Assembly: GCA_021738725.1 (NCBI GenBank)
Contig: JAIPBE010000016.1
Location: 1 to 64,000 of the forward strand
DNA length: 64,000 bases
Origin: Saprospiraceae bacterium
GTDB taxonomy: Bacteria > Bacteroidota > Bacteroidia > Chitinophagales > Saprospiraceae
Direction: 5' to 3'
How positions within the stretch are numbered: position 1 is the first letter of the stretch; each line of letters begins with the position of its first letter. This document shows, in pieces, positions 26,340-36,191 of the stretch. The position numbers and the translations under genes are program-made. The notes under the pieces were generated by a model. The model did no database searches. It saw only the letters and a program-made list of their open reading frames with translations, and was not told the DNA's origin.

Positions 26340-27395
26340 TTAATTGGTAACGGGATGTAATCTCAGATCTGTTTTGATCGATTTTACCAGTTGAGGACCA
26401 GCAAAAATCAGACCACTGTAGACCTGAATCAGAGAAGCACCGTTCGCAAATTTTTCTCTGGCGGATGCAGGAGAGTCAATCCCTCCAACACCAATCAAAG
26501 GCATGTTTGCAGGGCAGTGCTTTGATAGATAACCAAGCACATCGTTAGAACGTTCCCGAAGAGGCGCACCACTCAGTCCTCCTGCCCCGATTTCTTGCCA
26601 TGTTGTCGCTTCGGTGACTAATGGATCTCTGGAAATAGTGGTATTGGTAGCCACCAGGCCGGCTAGTTTGGCTTCTGCCGAAATCTCTACGATATCATTT
26701 AACTGACTGTGTTCAAGATCCGGTGCGATCTTGAGCAGAAGGGGTCGGACACGACCGTGTTTCTGGTTTTCTTCCTGAAGGGTCAGCAAGAGCCTGCGCA
26801 GAGGTTCTTTGTCCTGCAGTTCACGCAAACCAGGAGTGTTGGGGGAAGAGACATTCACCACAAAATAGTCCACCCAGGGCTTCAATTTTTTCAGACAGAT
26901 GAGATAATCCTCCACTGCCTTTTCGTTCGGGGTGTCTTTGTTCTTGCCGATGTTTCCGCCCAGGATCAGTCCTTCTGGACGGTTTAAAATTTCCAGTCGC
27001 CGCACGGCGGCATCAACACCTTCATTATTGAATCCCATCCGATTGATCAGTGCCCTATCCTCAGGCAATCGGAACAGCCTCGGTTTGGGATTTCCGATTT
27101 GTGGTCGGGGTGTCAATGTGCCGATCTCTATATATCCGAAACCGAGCAAAGCCAATTCACGGATATACTGTGCGTTTTTGTCAAAACCGGCAGCCAGGCC
27201 GATTGGATTTTTAAATGTGAGTCCAAAGACCTGCCGGGACAAGTGTTGATCATCACCCTGCCACATCTTTTTCATCAGATCATGTGCAGGAGGAATATCG
27301 GCTAGATTCTGAAGTGTGCCCATCGTGAGATGGTGGGCCTTTTCAGCGTCCAGGCGAAAAAGGACAGGTTGCAGCAGGTGGTAAAGGCTTGGCAT
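26340..27395 (-). CDS. pyrD: Dihydroorotate dehydrogenase (quinone), class 2
   Basis: 351 residues from MPSLYHLLQPVLFRLDAEKA. The N-terminal helical pair for membrane/quinone contact marks class 2. The FMN barrel has NPIGLAAGFDKNAQ, the catalytic serine segment FVVNVSSPNTPGLR and GVGGIDSPASAREK near the C-terminus. It oxidises dihydroorotate to orotate in pyrimidine synthesis, passing electrons to quinone. The start is supported by TACCTTTG seven bases upstream; 20 upstream in-frame residues are rejected. Confidence 0.96.
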   Translation of the reverse strand: MPSLYHLLQPVLFRLDAEKAHHLTMGTLQNLADIPPAHDLMKKMWQGDDQHLSRQVFGLTFKNPIGLAAGFDKNAQYIRELALLGFGYIEIGTLTPRPQIGNPKPRLFRLPEDRALINRMGFNNEGVDAAVRRLEILNRPEGLILGGNIGKNKDTPNEKAVEDYLICLKKLKPWVDYFVVNVSSPNTPGLRELQDKEPLRRLLLTLQEENQKHGRVRPLLLKIAPDLEHSQLNDIVEISAEAKLAGLVATNTTISRDPLVTEATTWQEIGAGGLSGAPLRERSNDVLGYLSKHCPANMPLIGVGGIDSPASAREKFANGASLIQVYSGLIFAGPQLVKSIKTDLRLHPVTN

Positions 27396-27402
27396 AGGAC
27401 GG

Positions 27403-27410
27403 CAAAGGTA
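27403..27410 (-). promoter_or_regulatory. -7 promoter element of pyrD
   Basis: Minus strand TACCTTTG, with a TTG 20 bases further upstream, ends seven bases before the pyrD ATG: a near-leaderless arrangement. Confidence 0.65.
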
Positions 27411-27538
27411 ATGTGCGCCCACCATCTTGCCAATGTCTTTACGATGCATAACCATACATATCTATTATGTTGAACGACTTTTGAGCAGAGGGTCGAAAAG
27501 GAATGTGTACAATAGAAGTCAAGGTTACGGTTACAACC

Positions 27539-27546
27539 TATCTTTC
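27539..27546 (+). promoter_or_regulatory. -7-like element of the inositol phosphatase gene
   Basis: TATCTTTC (one mismatch) ends four bases before the ATG at 27551. It argues against the longer frame from 27503. Confidence 0.5.
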
Positions 27547-27550
27547 GACA

Positions 27551-28354
27551 ATGGAAACAGAGCAAGAATTATCTGTCCTGGCGCGCCAAGCCAGTGCGGT
27601 GGTCCGAAGGGTAGCACTGCAAATTGGGGAGGCATATGGCACTGTCCAGGCATGCGAGGTGGAATTGAAAAGCCGAAACAGTCTGGTCAGCCGGGTGGAT
27701 CGCGAAGCGGAAGAATCGCTGGTGAAGGGGTTGCGTGCCCTGCTACCGGATGCAGGATTTCTGACCGAGGAAGGAACAGTCAAACAATCCAGAGCTCGAA
27801 ACCGATGGATTATTGACCCCCTGGATGGCACCACCAATTTTTTGCACGGACTGCCTTTTTTCGCCATCAGTATCGCCCTGGAACGGGACGGACAGCTGGT
27901 GTTGGGTATCGTACATGAGGTCAGCCGGAACGAGCACTTTGTTGCCTGGAAGGATGGTGGAGCCTGGTGCAATGAACAGCGTATCAGTGTTTCGAAGCAA
28001 GAGAAGCTGGCGGACAGTTTGATCGCGACAGGCTTTCCCTATTATGATTTCAGTCGGACGGAAGCATATATCGAGGTGTTGAAAGCCTTTATGCGTCAGA
28101 CCCGGGGCGTGCGCCGGATCGGTAGTGCTGCACTGGATCTGGCCTATGTGGCGTGCGGGCGATTTGAGGCCTTTTATGAATATGCCCTCCATCCCTGGGA
28201 TGTAGCTGGTGGGATCGTTCTGGTCCGGGAAGCAGGTGGTGTAGTCACGGATTTTGCGGGTGATCAGGAGGTTTGTGCCAGCGGATCCGAGATCCTTGCG
28301 GCAGGTCCATTCATTCATCCGCTTGCACAGGAACAAATCAAATTGTATTTTTAG
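27551..28354 (+). CDS. Inositol-phosphate phosphatase family protein
   Basis: 267 residues from [12 protein letters not shown]. Metal-binding motifs of the IMPase family: FLTEEGTV (E of motif 1), [21 protein letters not shown] and the C-terminal [22 protein letters not shown]. These Mg2+-dependent phosphatases act on inositol monophosphate, sugar phosphates or 3'-phosphoadenosine phosphate; the substrate is not decided by sequence. The stop codon lies in a short inverted repeat ahead of the ZIP gene. Confidence 0.93.
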   Translation: METEQELSVLARQASAVVRRVALQIGEAYGTVQACEVELKSRNSLVSRVDREAEESLVKGLRALLPDAGFLTEEGTVKQSRARNRWIIDPLDGTTNFLHGLPFFAISIALERDGQLVLGIVHEVSRNEHFVAWKDGGAWCNEQRISVSKQEKLADSLIATGFPYYDFSRTEAYIEVLKAFMRQTRGVRRIGSAALDLAYVACGRFEAFYEYALHPWDVAGGIVLVREAGGVVTDFAGDQEVCASGSEILAAGPFIHPLAQEQIKLYF

Positions 28355-28367
28355 GCCAGCCTAAAAA
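28348..28367. repeat. Inverted repeat at the IMPase stop codon
   Basis: TTTTTAGGC-CA-GCCTAAAAA, nine-base arms with a two-base centre, spanning the stop codon. The hairpin is AT-flanked but lacks a clear T tract afterwards, so a terminator function is uncertain. Confidence 0.5.
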
Positions 28368-28374
28368 AACATTT

Positions 28375-29199
28375 ATGGATACCGCATATACATGGTTTGC
28401 CGAGCAACATCCCGTCTATCAGGCCTTACTGGCAACCATCTTCACCTGGTTTGTTACGGCATGGGGAGCTGCACTGGTCTTTTTCTTCAAGAAAATGAAC
28501 CAGAAAGTGCTGGATGCGATGTTAGGTTTTGCTGCGGGCGTCATGATCGCCGCCAGTTTTTGGTCCCTTTTGGCTCCGGCTATTGAGATGAGCAAGGAGA
28601 CCAGTAGTCTGCCCAAATGGGCGCCTGCATTAATCGGATTTCTGGCAGGTGGACTTTTTCTGGCCTTACTGGATAAGCTCTTACCCCACCTTCATCCAGG
28701 ATTATCCATGAAGGAAGCTGAAGGCCCCAAGACCAGTCTGCGACGCAGTGTCCTTTTGGTACTGGCCATCACCTTGCACAATATCCCGGAAGGGTTGGCC
28801 ATTGGTGTTGCCTTCGGAGCCGTTGCCTATGGTTTGCCATCAGCAACGCTTGGAGCAGCCATCGCCCTGGCCATCGGTATCGGGCTACAAAACTTTCCGG
28901 AAGGCACTGCCGTATCTGTTCCACTGCGACGTGAAGGGATGAGTCGAAAAAAAGCCTTCTTCTACGGCCAGCTGTCGGGTATTGTGGAGCCCATCGCCGG
29001 AGTGGCCGGCGCTATGCTGGTTTTAAGCATGCAATCTGTACTGCCTTATGCCCTGGCCTTTGCAGCCGGCGCCATGATCTTTGTGGTGGTCGAAGAACTT
29101 ATACCCGAATCGCAACTGGCTAAGAATACTGACCTGGCAACATTGGCCACCCTGGCAGGCTTTGCCGTCATGATGACCCTGGATGTAGCCCTGGGATAA
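28375..29199 (+). CDS. ZIP family metal transporter
   Basis: 274 residues, about eight helices. Helix IV carries the metal-site motif [15 protein letters not shown] and helix [17 protein letters not shown], both diagnostic of ZIP transporters, and the inter-helix loop is histidine-poor (LPHLHPGLS). It probably imports zinc or another divalent cation across the inner membrane. The start [13 protein letters not shown] is chosen 20 bases after the IMPase stop; the frame continues upstream only as a shadow of IMPase. Confidence 0.94.
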   Translation: MDTAYTWFAEQHPVYQALLATIFTWFVTAWGAALVFFFKKMNQKVLDAMLGFAAGVMIAASFWSLLAPAIEMSKETSSLPKWAPALIGFLAGGLFLALLDKLLPHLHPGLSMKEAEGPKTSLRRSVLLVLAITLHNIPEGLAIGVAFGAVAYGLPSATLGAAIALAIGIGLQNFPEGTAVSVPLRREGMSRKKAFFYGQLSGIVEPIAGVAGAMLVLSMQSVLPYALAFAAGAMIFVVVEELIPESQLAKNTDLATLATLAGFAVMMTLDVALG

Positions 29200-29276
29200 T
29201 ATTTCTTGAAAAGGAGCTTTCGTGACAACACCTTTCAGGCTTTTACTGTTTTCTGAGCCAAACCTCGTGGAGTCAT

Positions 29277-31679
29277 ATGAAGCACCTGATCATCCTGTTT
29301 ACTTTTTTCCTATCAGCTGGAATCCAAGCCCAAACCGGTGTGATCCAGGGCACCGTAACCGATGCCCTGACCAATGAACCGATCTTGTTGGCCACAGTCT
29401 CCATACCCGGAACCACCACAGGAACCACCACGGACCTGGAAGGAACATACAAACTGGAGGGTTTGACACCCGGATTGTACATCCTGAAGGTGAGCTATCT
29501 CGGCTATGAGGATCAGAGACGAGATGAAATCCAGGTCACCACCGCGAGGCCGGTCGTATTGGACTTCCGGCTGGAAGAACAATCCACCCAATTGGAGGAA
29601 GTAGTAGTTAAGGCCTCACCTTTTAAAAAGCCAGAAGAAAGTCCGCTTTCACTGCGGACTATCGGGGTGGCAGAGATCCAGCGCAATCCAGGCGGAAACA
29701 GGGATATCTCTAAGGTTATCCAAACGCTTCCAGGTGTCACCACGGTTTCTTCTTTCCGAAATGACCTGATCATCCGTGGAGGTGCCCCGAATGAAAATCG
29801 ATTTTATCTCGATGATGTAGAAGTCCCCACTATCAATCACTTTGCTACGCAGGGAGCGTCCGGAGGTCCGGTCGGTCTGATCAATGTCAATTTTATCCGG
29901 GAGGTCGACTTTTACAGTGGTGCTTTTCCCGCCAATCGGGGTAATGCATTGAGTTCCGTATTTAATTTTCAGCAGGTAGATGGCCGGTCGGATCGGATCG
30001 GTGGAACTGCTATGATCAGTGCCACAGATCTCGGCGCTACATTGGAAGGTCCGATCGGTGATAAAACCACATTTTTACTTTCGGCCCGACGCTCCTATCT
30101 CCAATTCCTGTTTCAGGCATTGGGCTTGCCTTTTCTGCCGACCTATAATGACTTCCAGGCCAAGGTCAAATATCGGATCGATCAAAAAAATGAGCTGACC
30201 TTTATTGGCCTTGGCGCGATTGATCAATTTACGCTCAACCTGGATGCGAACGAGACAGAGGAACAACAGTATTTGATCAACAATTTGCCGGAGAGCCCCC
30301 AATGGAACTATACCAATGGTCTGGTCTACAAGCACTTCACAGATCAGGGGTACTGGACATTTGTCCTCAGTCGGAATATGCTGGATAACCGGGCCAACAA
30401 ATATGCCGACAATGACAACAGTTCGGAGGACAACAAGATCCTGGACTATGAAAGTCGAGAGATCGAAAACAAGGTGCGCATCGAGAATACCACCCGGATT
30501 GGAGACTACAAGTTCAATCTGGGAGGAGGATATGAATTTGTCAAATATGACAACAGGACCTTCAATCGGATATTTACAAGCGCGGGGCCACAGACGGTGG
30601 ACTTTCGTTCCGATCTGAACTTCCACAAAATGGCCCTGTTTGGCCAGGTCAGCCGAAAATGGATGGATGACCGTCTGATCCTTTCCCTGGGTTTGCGGAT
30701 GGATGCGAATACCTTTTCGGATGAGATGATCAATCCATTGGAGCAGTTATCTCCTCGATTGTCAATTTCCTATGCGTTGACGGACCGGCTGACCATGAAT
30801 GCCAATACGGGGCGATTCTACCAGTTGCCACCCTATACGGTGTTGGGCTATCAAGAGAACGGTTCCCTCATCAACAGGGAAAACAAGATCGATTTCATTC
30901 AGGCGGATCATGTGGTGGCTGGATTGGCATTCAACACGGTGACCAACTCGAAGATATCTGTAGAAGGTTACTACAAGTCCTATTCGGATTATCCCTTTCT
31001 GTTGCATGACAGCCTGACCCTGGCCAATCTCGGAGGCGATTTTGGGGTGATTGGCAATGAACCTGCAATCTCGAAAAGTGATGGACGTACGTATGGTGTA
31101 GAGGTACTTTTCCAGCAACGTTTGTATAAAGGATTTTATGGGATAGCCGCTTATACATTGGGGTGGAGCGAATTTGAAGATAAGGATGGTCGTCTGGTAC
31201 CTTCATCATGGGATGCCCGGCACATTGTCAACCTCACCTTCGGCGTAAAGTTTGGCAAGAACTGGGAGGCGGGGATCAACTGGCGCTTTCAAACAGGTCT
31301 ACCTTATACCCCTTTTTCATCCGCTTCAGATCTGGCCCAAAACTGGGATGTGAATGGCAGGGCTATTCCGGATTATACCCGATTGAACACGCTTCGGTCT
31401 GCGCCGATCAATGGCATTGATATCCGATTGGATAAAAAATGGTTCTTCTCCCGATGGAGTCTGAACGTGTACCTGGATATTGAAAATCTGACGGCAAATG
31501 CAGTTGGACTGCCCCAGTTGATCCTGGATCGGCCCCTGGATGAGAACAACCATCCGGTAGGCGGACCGGTCATTACCAATCCGAATGCACCTGCCGATCA
31601 GCAGCGATATGCACTCAAAGAGATCAACGATGCGACAGGGACGCGGATCCCCAGCATCGGGGTCATGGTGGAATGGTAG
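29277..31679 (+). CDS. TonB-dependent receptor
   Basis: 800 residues. The signal peptide ends GIQA-QT. A carboxypeptidase-regulatory-like beta domain covers about 20-105 (GVIQGTVTDALTNEPILLAT, LRVSYLGYE-type end), then a plug domain (about 115-235, DLIIRGGAPNENRFYLDDVE) and a 22-strand barrel to the end. It takes up a ligand across the outer membrane with TonB energy; no SusD partner is present, so a glycan role is not implied. A small TonB-C-domain protein follows 32 bases later. The ligand is unknown. Confidence 0.94.
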   Translation: MKHLIILFTFFLSAGIQAQTGVIQGTVTDALTNEPILLATVSIPGTTTGTTTDLEGTYKLEGLTPGLYILKVSYLGYEDQRRDEIQVTTARPVVLDFRLEEQSTQLEEVVVKASPFKKPEESPLSLRTIGVAEIQRNPGGNRDISKVIQTLPGVTTVSSFRNDLIIRGGAPNENRFYLDDVEVPTINHFATQGASGGPVGLINVNFIREVDFYSGAFPANRGNALSSVFNFQQVDGRSDRIGGTAMISATDLGATLEGPIGDKTTFLLSARRSYLQFLFQALGLPFLPTYNDFQAKVKYRIDQKNELTFIGLGAIDQFTLNLDANETEEQQYLINNLPESPQWNYTNGLVYKHFTDQGYWTFVLSRNMLDNRANKYADNDNSSEDNKILDYESREIENKVRIENTTRIGDYKFNLGGGYEFVKYDNRTFNRIFTSAGPQTVDFRSDLNFHKMALFGQVSRKWMDDRLILSLGLRMDANTFSDEMINPLEQLSPRLSISYALTDRLTMNANTGRFYQLPPYTVLGYQENGSLINRENKIDFIQADHVVAGLAFNTVTNSKISVEGYYKSYSDYPFLLHDSLTLANLGGDFGVIGNEPAISKSDGRTYGVEVLFQQRLYKGFYGIAAYTLGWSEFEDKDGRLVPSSWDARHIVNLTFGVKFGKNWEAGINWRFQTGLPYTPFSSASDLAQNWDVNGRAIPDYTRLNTLRSAPINGIDIRLDKKWFFSRWSLNVYLDIENLTANAVGLPQLILDRPLDENNHPVGGPVITNPNAPADQQRYALKEINDATGTRIPSIGVMVEW

Positions 31680-31687
31680 GAAGGTCG

Positions 31688-31695
31688 TACTTTCG
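31688..31695 (+). promoter_or_regulatory. -7-like element of the TonB-C protein gene
   Basis: TACTTTCG, one mismatch to TAnnTTTG, 16 bases before the ATG at 31712. The gene may also be read with the receptor gene upstream. Confidence 0.4.
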
Positions 31696-31711
31696 ATAAA
31701 AATATACGGGT

Positions 31712-32158
31712 ATGCAACGTCTTTTTCTGATCTCCGGATTCTTCCTTCTTTCCCTCCACATCCATGCACAGGATCAACTCGCACTGGAGGCGGAGCAATG
31801 GACAGACAATGAGATCACCGAGTTCTTCAGTGGCATGCCGGATGCCGCTGAGCCCATCATACTCGATGCCAAACCATTGTTTTTGAAGCAAGCTGTGGTA
31901 GAAGCTTTTCAAGCGTTGAAATATCCGACCATCGCTCGGGAAAACGGTGTGACCGGAACGGTAAAGATTCGGGTGCACCTCGATGCAAACGGACGGTATA
32001 TCAGTGCGGTACCCGTACAGAAGATCGGAGCCGGTTGTGATCAGGAGGCATTATTCATGGTCCAGAAGATCATCCGGAGAGGGGTCAAACCGGCAGAGAA
32101 AAGTGGCGTGGCGGTACCGGTCATCTTTGACTTTCCTGTGAAATTCACCCTCCACTAG
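31712..32158 (+). CDS. Secreted TonB C-terminal-domain protein
   Basis: 148 residues. A cleavable signal peptide (ends HIHA-QD) is followed by about 55 residues and a TonB C-terminal domain (FQALKYPTIARENGVTGTVKIRVHL to the end). It lacks the membrane anchor and proline-rich linker of true TonB, so it should be free in the periplasm. It lies directly after the TonB-dependent receptor and may be a dedicated partner. Convergent with gldD. Confidence 0.82.
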   Translation: MQRLFLISGFFLLSLHIHAQDQLALEAEQWTDNEITEFFSGMPDAAEPIILDAKPLFLKQAVVEAFQALKYPTIARENGVTGTVKIRVHLDANGRYISAVPVQKIGAGCDQEALFMVQKIIRRGVKPAEKSGVAVPVIFDFPVKFTLH

Positions 32159-32195
32159 AGCCAGGATCGCATTCAGTTCCTATCACGTCCACCAA

Positions 32196-32795
32196 CTATT
32201 TCCACTGAAAGGATTGAATAATCCCTGTCAAGTCTTCCCGTACGAATTCGGTCACTGGACGAAGAGAATCCGGTTGTGGCCGGGCGTTGAAATAGAGACT
32301 GCCCCGGAAGAAATGCTGGATACTATCCGTCAGAAAGAACTGGAATGGTGAAGCGCTCGGTCCTTCCATATTGAAGGCCATCCCGGATATTCCATTGGGC
32401 AGGGAGATCTTGAAATCCTCGATATAACTCGCGCGTTTGTTCTGTTCGTTAGCGAGACGGAAGGCATCCTGTACCAGCTGTTGGAATTGGGTATAGTTGC
32501 TGAACGGTGTATACGTGCAGTGCAGATCCGCATTGAAACAATCGGCATGCAGATTGAACCAGCAAGGGTTGTCTATGTGCGCATCAAAATAGGTGCTGTC
32601 TCGACGCAGATCGAAATAATCCGGAAAGGAGAATGTGTAGGGGCATTCTTCCTGGGCGTAGGACCGGATCGTTCGTTCCGGATAATGGACCTTGGGATAG
32701 GCCCTGGGGCGAGGGCTGATATCGTCACCACGGCTACATGACCAGGAAGTCAGCATCAAAAGGCAGAGTCCGAAGAAGGGGAGGCGGTGGTTCAT
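32196..32795 (-). CDS. gldD: Gliding motility lipoprotein GldD
   Basis: 199 residues. The signal peptide ends with lipobox SWSC (Cys20). Family segments: PRPRAYPKVHYPERTI, CPYTFSFPDYFDL and NPCWFNLHADCFNADLHCTY, with several conserved cysteines. GldD is required for gliding and T9SS function in Flavobacterium; its molecular role is unknown. The start overlaps the gldE stop by four bases, and the gldE-gldD pair near ssb and mutY is a known Bacteroidota order. Confidence 0.94.
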   Translation of the reverse strand: MNHRLPFFGLCLLMLTSWSCSRGDDISPRPRAYPKVHYPERTIRSYAQEECPYTFSFPDYFDLRRDSTYFDAHIDNPCWFNLHADCFNADLHCTYTPFSNYTQFQQLVQDAFRLANEQNKRASYIEDFKISLPNGISGMAFNMEGPSASPFQFFLTDSIQHFFRGSLYFNARPQPDSLRPVTEFVREDLTGIIQSFQWK

Positions 32796-34201
32796 CCTGG
32801 TTCTGGTAAGGTCAATTTGATCTCTTCGATCCGTTTTTTATTCACTTTCGTCACTCTGAAAAAGTAACCATTACACTCTACTACGGTATCTCGGCGGGGA
32901 ATGATCCCAGCCAGCTCAAGGACTAGTCCGGCCAGAGAGTCCGCATCATCCTTGACCTCGTCAAAAGTAGAGACATCGATCCCCACGATTCGGCAAACAT
33001 CGTTGATCAAGGTCTTGCCCTCAAAGAGAAAATTGCGTTCGTCGAGTTGTTGATAATTCACTTCCTCCTCATCATCAAATTCATCCTTGATCTCGCCGAC
33101 GATCTCCTCCATGATATCTTCGAGAGTGACCAGACCGGCGGTACCCCCGTATTCATCGACCACAATACCGATGTGGCGTCGTTCGGATTGAAACTCCTTC
33201 AACAGGTCATTGATCTTTTTGGATTCGGGGATGTATAACACCTCTGTCCGAACGAGGGTCTGCCATTGAAAATCGCTGGATTCCTGCAAATAACCGATGA
33301 GGTCTTTGGTGTAGACAACACCGAGAATATGGTCCAGATCCTCTTCGTAAACCGGAATCCGGGAGTATCCTGAATCTCGGACGATATGCAGCAATTCCGG
33401 GAAAGCAGCATGAGTATCGATCGCCACAATATCCGTTCGTGGACGCATGACCTGTTTGGCGGAGACATCTGCAAACTGAACGATCCGTTTGAGGATATCC
33501 ACTTCTTTGATCGTATTTTTTCCGTCACTGACGGTCAGGTCGATAGCGCTATTGATCTCAGAAGAACTGGGACCTTCTTCGATCCGATGCCGAGCCAGTC
33601 TTTTTTCAAGGACATCCGTCCAGTTGACCATGATAGCGGTCATTGGCCGAAACACACGGGAAAGAATAAACAGGGATTGAGACATCGAGCGAGCCAATGA
33701 AAGCACATTCAGGCGGGCGTATATCTTGGGTAAAATTTCTCCCATCAGGACCAGGATGGTGGTTACCCCAACTACAGAAAGACCAAAATGCAATCCCTTC
33801 CCCAGGCTATCTGTGGACAGGCCCAGATGGCCGATATGGAAATGGATCCAATCAGCCCATCCGATGCATGTGGAGACTGGTAGCAGGCTGCGCAGAATGA
33901 ATTCTGACACAATAATGATGGAAACGTTGACAAAGTTGTTGCTAATCAGAATGGTCGCCAGCAACGTACCAGGTCTGTTCAACAGGCGAAGAATTCTTTG
34001 TGAAGAAGCGGAACGCTCTTCTTTCAATTCTTCGAGGTCTGTTACAGAAATAGAAAAGTAGGCTACCTCAGAAGAGGACAGCAATCCGGAGCAGATCAAC
34101 AAAACGATAAAGAGCAATAGACCCAAAATGGTACCTGTATCGATACTCATCGACAAGGCCATTCCGGCCCATGCAATTGCAGGCTCAGGATCGACTTCCA
34201 A
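32792..34201 (-). CDS. gldE: Gliding motility-associated protein GldE (CorC/HlyC type)
   Basis: 469 residues. DUF21 membrane domain with about four helices (residues 24-210), a CBS pair (about 225-345, MRPRTDIVAIDTHAAFPEL and HIGIVVDEYGGTAGLVTLED) and a C-terminal CorC/HlyC transporter-associated domain. GldE supports gliding together with GldD and is a paralogue of cation efflux proteins. Four-base overlap with gldD. The start MEVDPEPAIAW matches the usual N-terminus. Confidence 0.94.
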   Translation of the reverse strand: MEVDPEPAIAWAGMALSMSIDTGTILGLLLFIVLLICSGLLSSSEVAYFSISVTDLEELKEERSASSQRILRLLNRPGTLLATILISNNFVNVSIIIVSEFILRSLLPVSTCIGWADWIHFHIGHLGLSTDSLGKGLHFGLSVVGVTTILVLMGEILPKIYARLNVLSLARSMSQSLFILSRVFRPMTAIMVNWTDVLEKRLARHRIEEGPSSSEINSAIDLTVSDGKNTIKEVDILKRIVQFADVSAKQVMRPRTDIVAIDTHAAFPELLHIVRDSGYSRIPVYEEDLDHILGVVYTKDLIGYLQESSDFQWQTLVRTEVLYIPESKKINDLLKEFQSERRHIGIVVDEYGGTAGLVTLEDIMEEIVGEIKDEFDDEEEVNYQQLDERNFLFEGKTLINDVCRIVGIDVSTFDEVKDDADSLAGLVLELAGIIPRRDTVVECNGYFFRVTKVNKKRIEEIKLTLPEPG

Positions 34202-34248
34202 GGACGAAAGATTTGGTGACCAATTCGCTAATAGTAGCGTTCAACACC

Positions 34249-34698
34249 TTAGAAGGGGAGGTCATCACTGTCATCTCCATTCGTGGTATTGGATTTGGGT
34301 TCAACTGGACTAGAGGAATCAGAGGGTGGCGCATCCTGTTCGCCGGGAAATTGTCCAGGGCTGGAACTGCGTTCACTGCGCTCCAATATCCGGAGCATAT
34401 TACCGACTACTTCAGTCACATACCGATCGATATTATTCTGATCCGTGTATTTTCGATGGGTCAGTTTACCTTCGATATAGACCAGTTTTCCCTTTTTGAG
34501 ATCGCGTTCAGCCCGTTCGGCCAACTGCCGCCAAACAACGACATCGTGCCATTCGGTTTGTGTCTGCCATTCACCGCTTTTATCCTTGTAGGATTCATTG
34601 GTTGCCACTGGAAATTTGGCGACGACGACACCATTGTCCAGTCGACGAACTTCAGGATCACGGCCTAAATTTCCGACGAGAGTGACTTTATTAATCAT
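34249..34698 (-). CDS. ssb: Single-stranded DNA-binding protein
   Basis: 149 residues. The OB fold (MINKVTLVGNLGRDPEVRR to about residue 108) is followed by a disordered Ser/Pro/Asp-rich tail ending DDLPF, the protein-interaction tip. It coats single-stranded DNA in replication and repair. It lies 47 bases before gldE in the conserved mutY-ssb-gldE-gldD locus. Confidence 0.97.
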   Translation of the reverse strand: MINKVTLVGNLGRDPEVRRLDNGVVVAKFPVATNESYKDKSGEWQTQTEWHDVVVWRQLAERAERDLKKGKLVYIEGKLTHRKYTDQNNIDRYVTEVVGNMLRILERSERSSSPGQFPGEQDAPPSDSSSPVEPKSNTTNGDDSDDLPF

Positions 34699-34859
34699 GA
34701 TCTATTGGGTTCAAAGAGAAGAAAGAAAGAATCGGTAGAGTGTCCTTTCCAGAATCATTTTCAACAGGCAAAGGTAGTGAAGTTTGCGGCACAATCGAAG
34801 AAACCAGGGATCCATCTTCACTGGGGTTGACCAAAGGGGACCTGCCATGGGGAAACGGC

Positions 34860-36077
34860 TCAATATCCCAGAAGTGTCAGGACAAAGCGGATAGCAAGAC
34901 CACCCAATCCCACATTGCCCAGGATGAACCAGCCGTAATAGGCGGTTTGCTTTTCTGATTGGTGTATCAGGAGGTTGAAGGCCATGGTGAGAGGCAATAA
35001 CACCCGCGTAAATGCAAATTGACCTGCGAGAACGGAAGGTCCGAGAAAAGGAAACAGAACAGCAAAACCGATACCGAATTGCCAGTATCTGTTTGACCAT
35101 TTGGGTTTGAGAAACAGATAGAGTGCCTGGACAAAGATGGAACACAAACTGACGGATTCCAGAAAGAGGCCGATCCGATAGAACAAGGGTTCTCCTGCGG
35201 ATGCCACCAAAGCAGTTGAGGATTCGGTCAGCTTCTCTACCACCCCGAAGAACGGGAGTGTGAAATTGCCGGATTGTGTAGGTCTGCCTGCCGAGAGTTG
35301 ATATTGCACATAGATGGCCCACATGGCAACAGGGAGTATGAGCAATCCTGCCTGGATCAGGGTCTTTTTACTGAATAGGCCATTTTGTTTGAAGGATGAC
35401 CAAGCCGGCACAAAGCTGAGGATGGTCGTTTCCTTGAACAGGGCCGCTATTCCCAGAAGGATGGCCCAACTCCATCCTGTACTCGGAAGGACGACAGCAG
35501 AATAGCTGATCACTGCAGCAGGCAGATCGGTCAGGGCCTTACTGATGGAGATCAATGTGCCAGTTGTCCACAAAAGTGAGCAGGCCAACAGGACATCTCG
35601 AATACGCTTGAACCCAATTGTCTTCCAGAGGATAAAAAAGAGAAGAAACCAGAATACAAGGTTGAGTGCAGCATATATCTGGAGGGTCCACCAGGCATGA
35701 CCGAAACCCAGTAGATAGGCCATGACGGGTAGTCCGATACGATGTGCACGATATCGTGCACGGTCCATGGCACGTTCCATTCCAGGATCCTGCAAGGATG
35801 GGTCCAGCGCTAATTGCGCATAGAATTGGCCATCATAGCCAAATCGTGTAGGTGTGATGACATCCATCTCATATACTGGTGTCAATTGTCGAGCATTCCA
35901 ACGTTTTCCAAAATTGATGACAGGTATCAGCCCCTCTTCTTGAGTATACTGATCGATCACCATCCCCACAGGAATGGTGGCAAATAGACAGAACAGAAGG
36001 AGTGTCCACCATCTGCTGTTTTGGATCATTCTGACTGTATTCCACATGTGGATCGGAGGTTTACCCTGGAAGTTCAT
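34860..36077 (-). CDS. Polytopic membrane protein, probably of the AZOBR_p60025 glycopolymer family
   Basis: 405 residues with about nine hydrophobic helices. The segment RFGYDGQFYAQLALDPSLQD, followed by ARYRAHRIGLPVMAYLLGFG, matches the pattern I associate with the AZOBR_p60025 cell-surface glycopolymer formation family (GT-C-like architecture). It would sit in the inner membrane and act in surface glycan assembly; this is inference. Between ssb and mutY it interrupts a locus where these two are usually adjacent. No partner genes for glycan synthesis are near. It could instead be an unrelated multi-helix protein. Confidence 0.6.
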   Translation of the reverse strand: MNFQGKPPIHMWNTVRMIQNSRWWTLLLFCLFATIPVGMVIDQYTQEEGLIPVINFGKRWNARQLTPVYEMDVITPTRFGYDGQFYAQLALDPSLQDPGMERAMDRARYRAHRIGLPVMAYLLGFGHAWWTLQIYAALNLVFWFLLFFILWKTIGFKRIRDVLLACSLLWTTGTLISISKALTDLPAAVISYSAVVLPSTGWSWAILLGIAALFKETTILSFVPAWSSFKQNGLFSKKTLIQAGLLILPVAMWAIYVQYQLSAGRPTQSGNFTLPFFGVVEKLTESSTALVASAGEPLFYRIGLFLESVSLCSIFVQALYLFLKPKWSNRYWQFGIGFAVLFPFLGPSVLAGQFAFTRVLLPLTMAFNLLIHQSEKQTAYYGWFILGNVGLGGLAIRFVLTLLGY

Positions 36078-36191
36078 CTCTCAGGAAAGATGGGAAATCC
36101 ACACAATTTCTCTGGATTTGACTTCAATGAGGGTATACTCTAACCGTATACAACTACTATCATGCCTTTTTTGGATCGCCGACGGAAGCGA

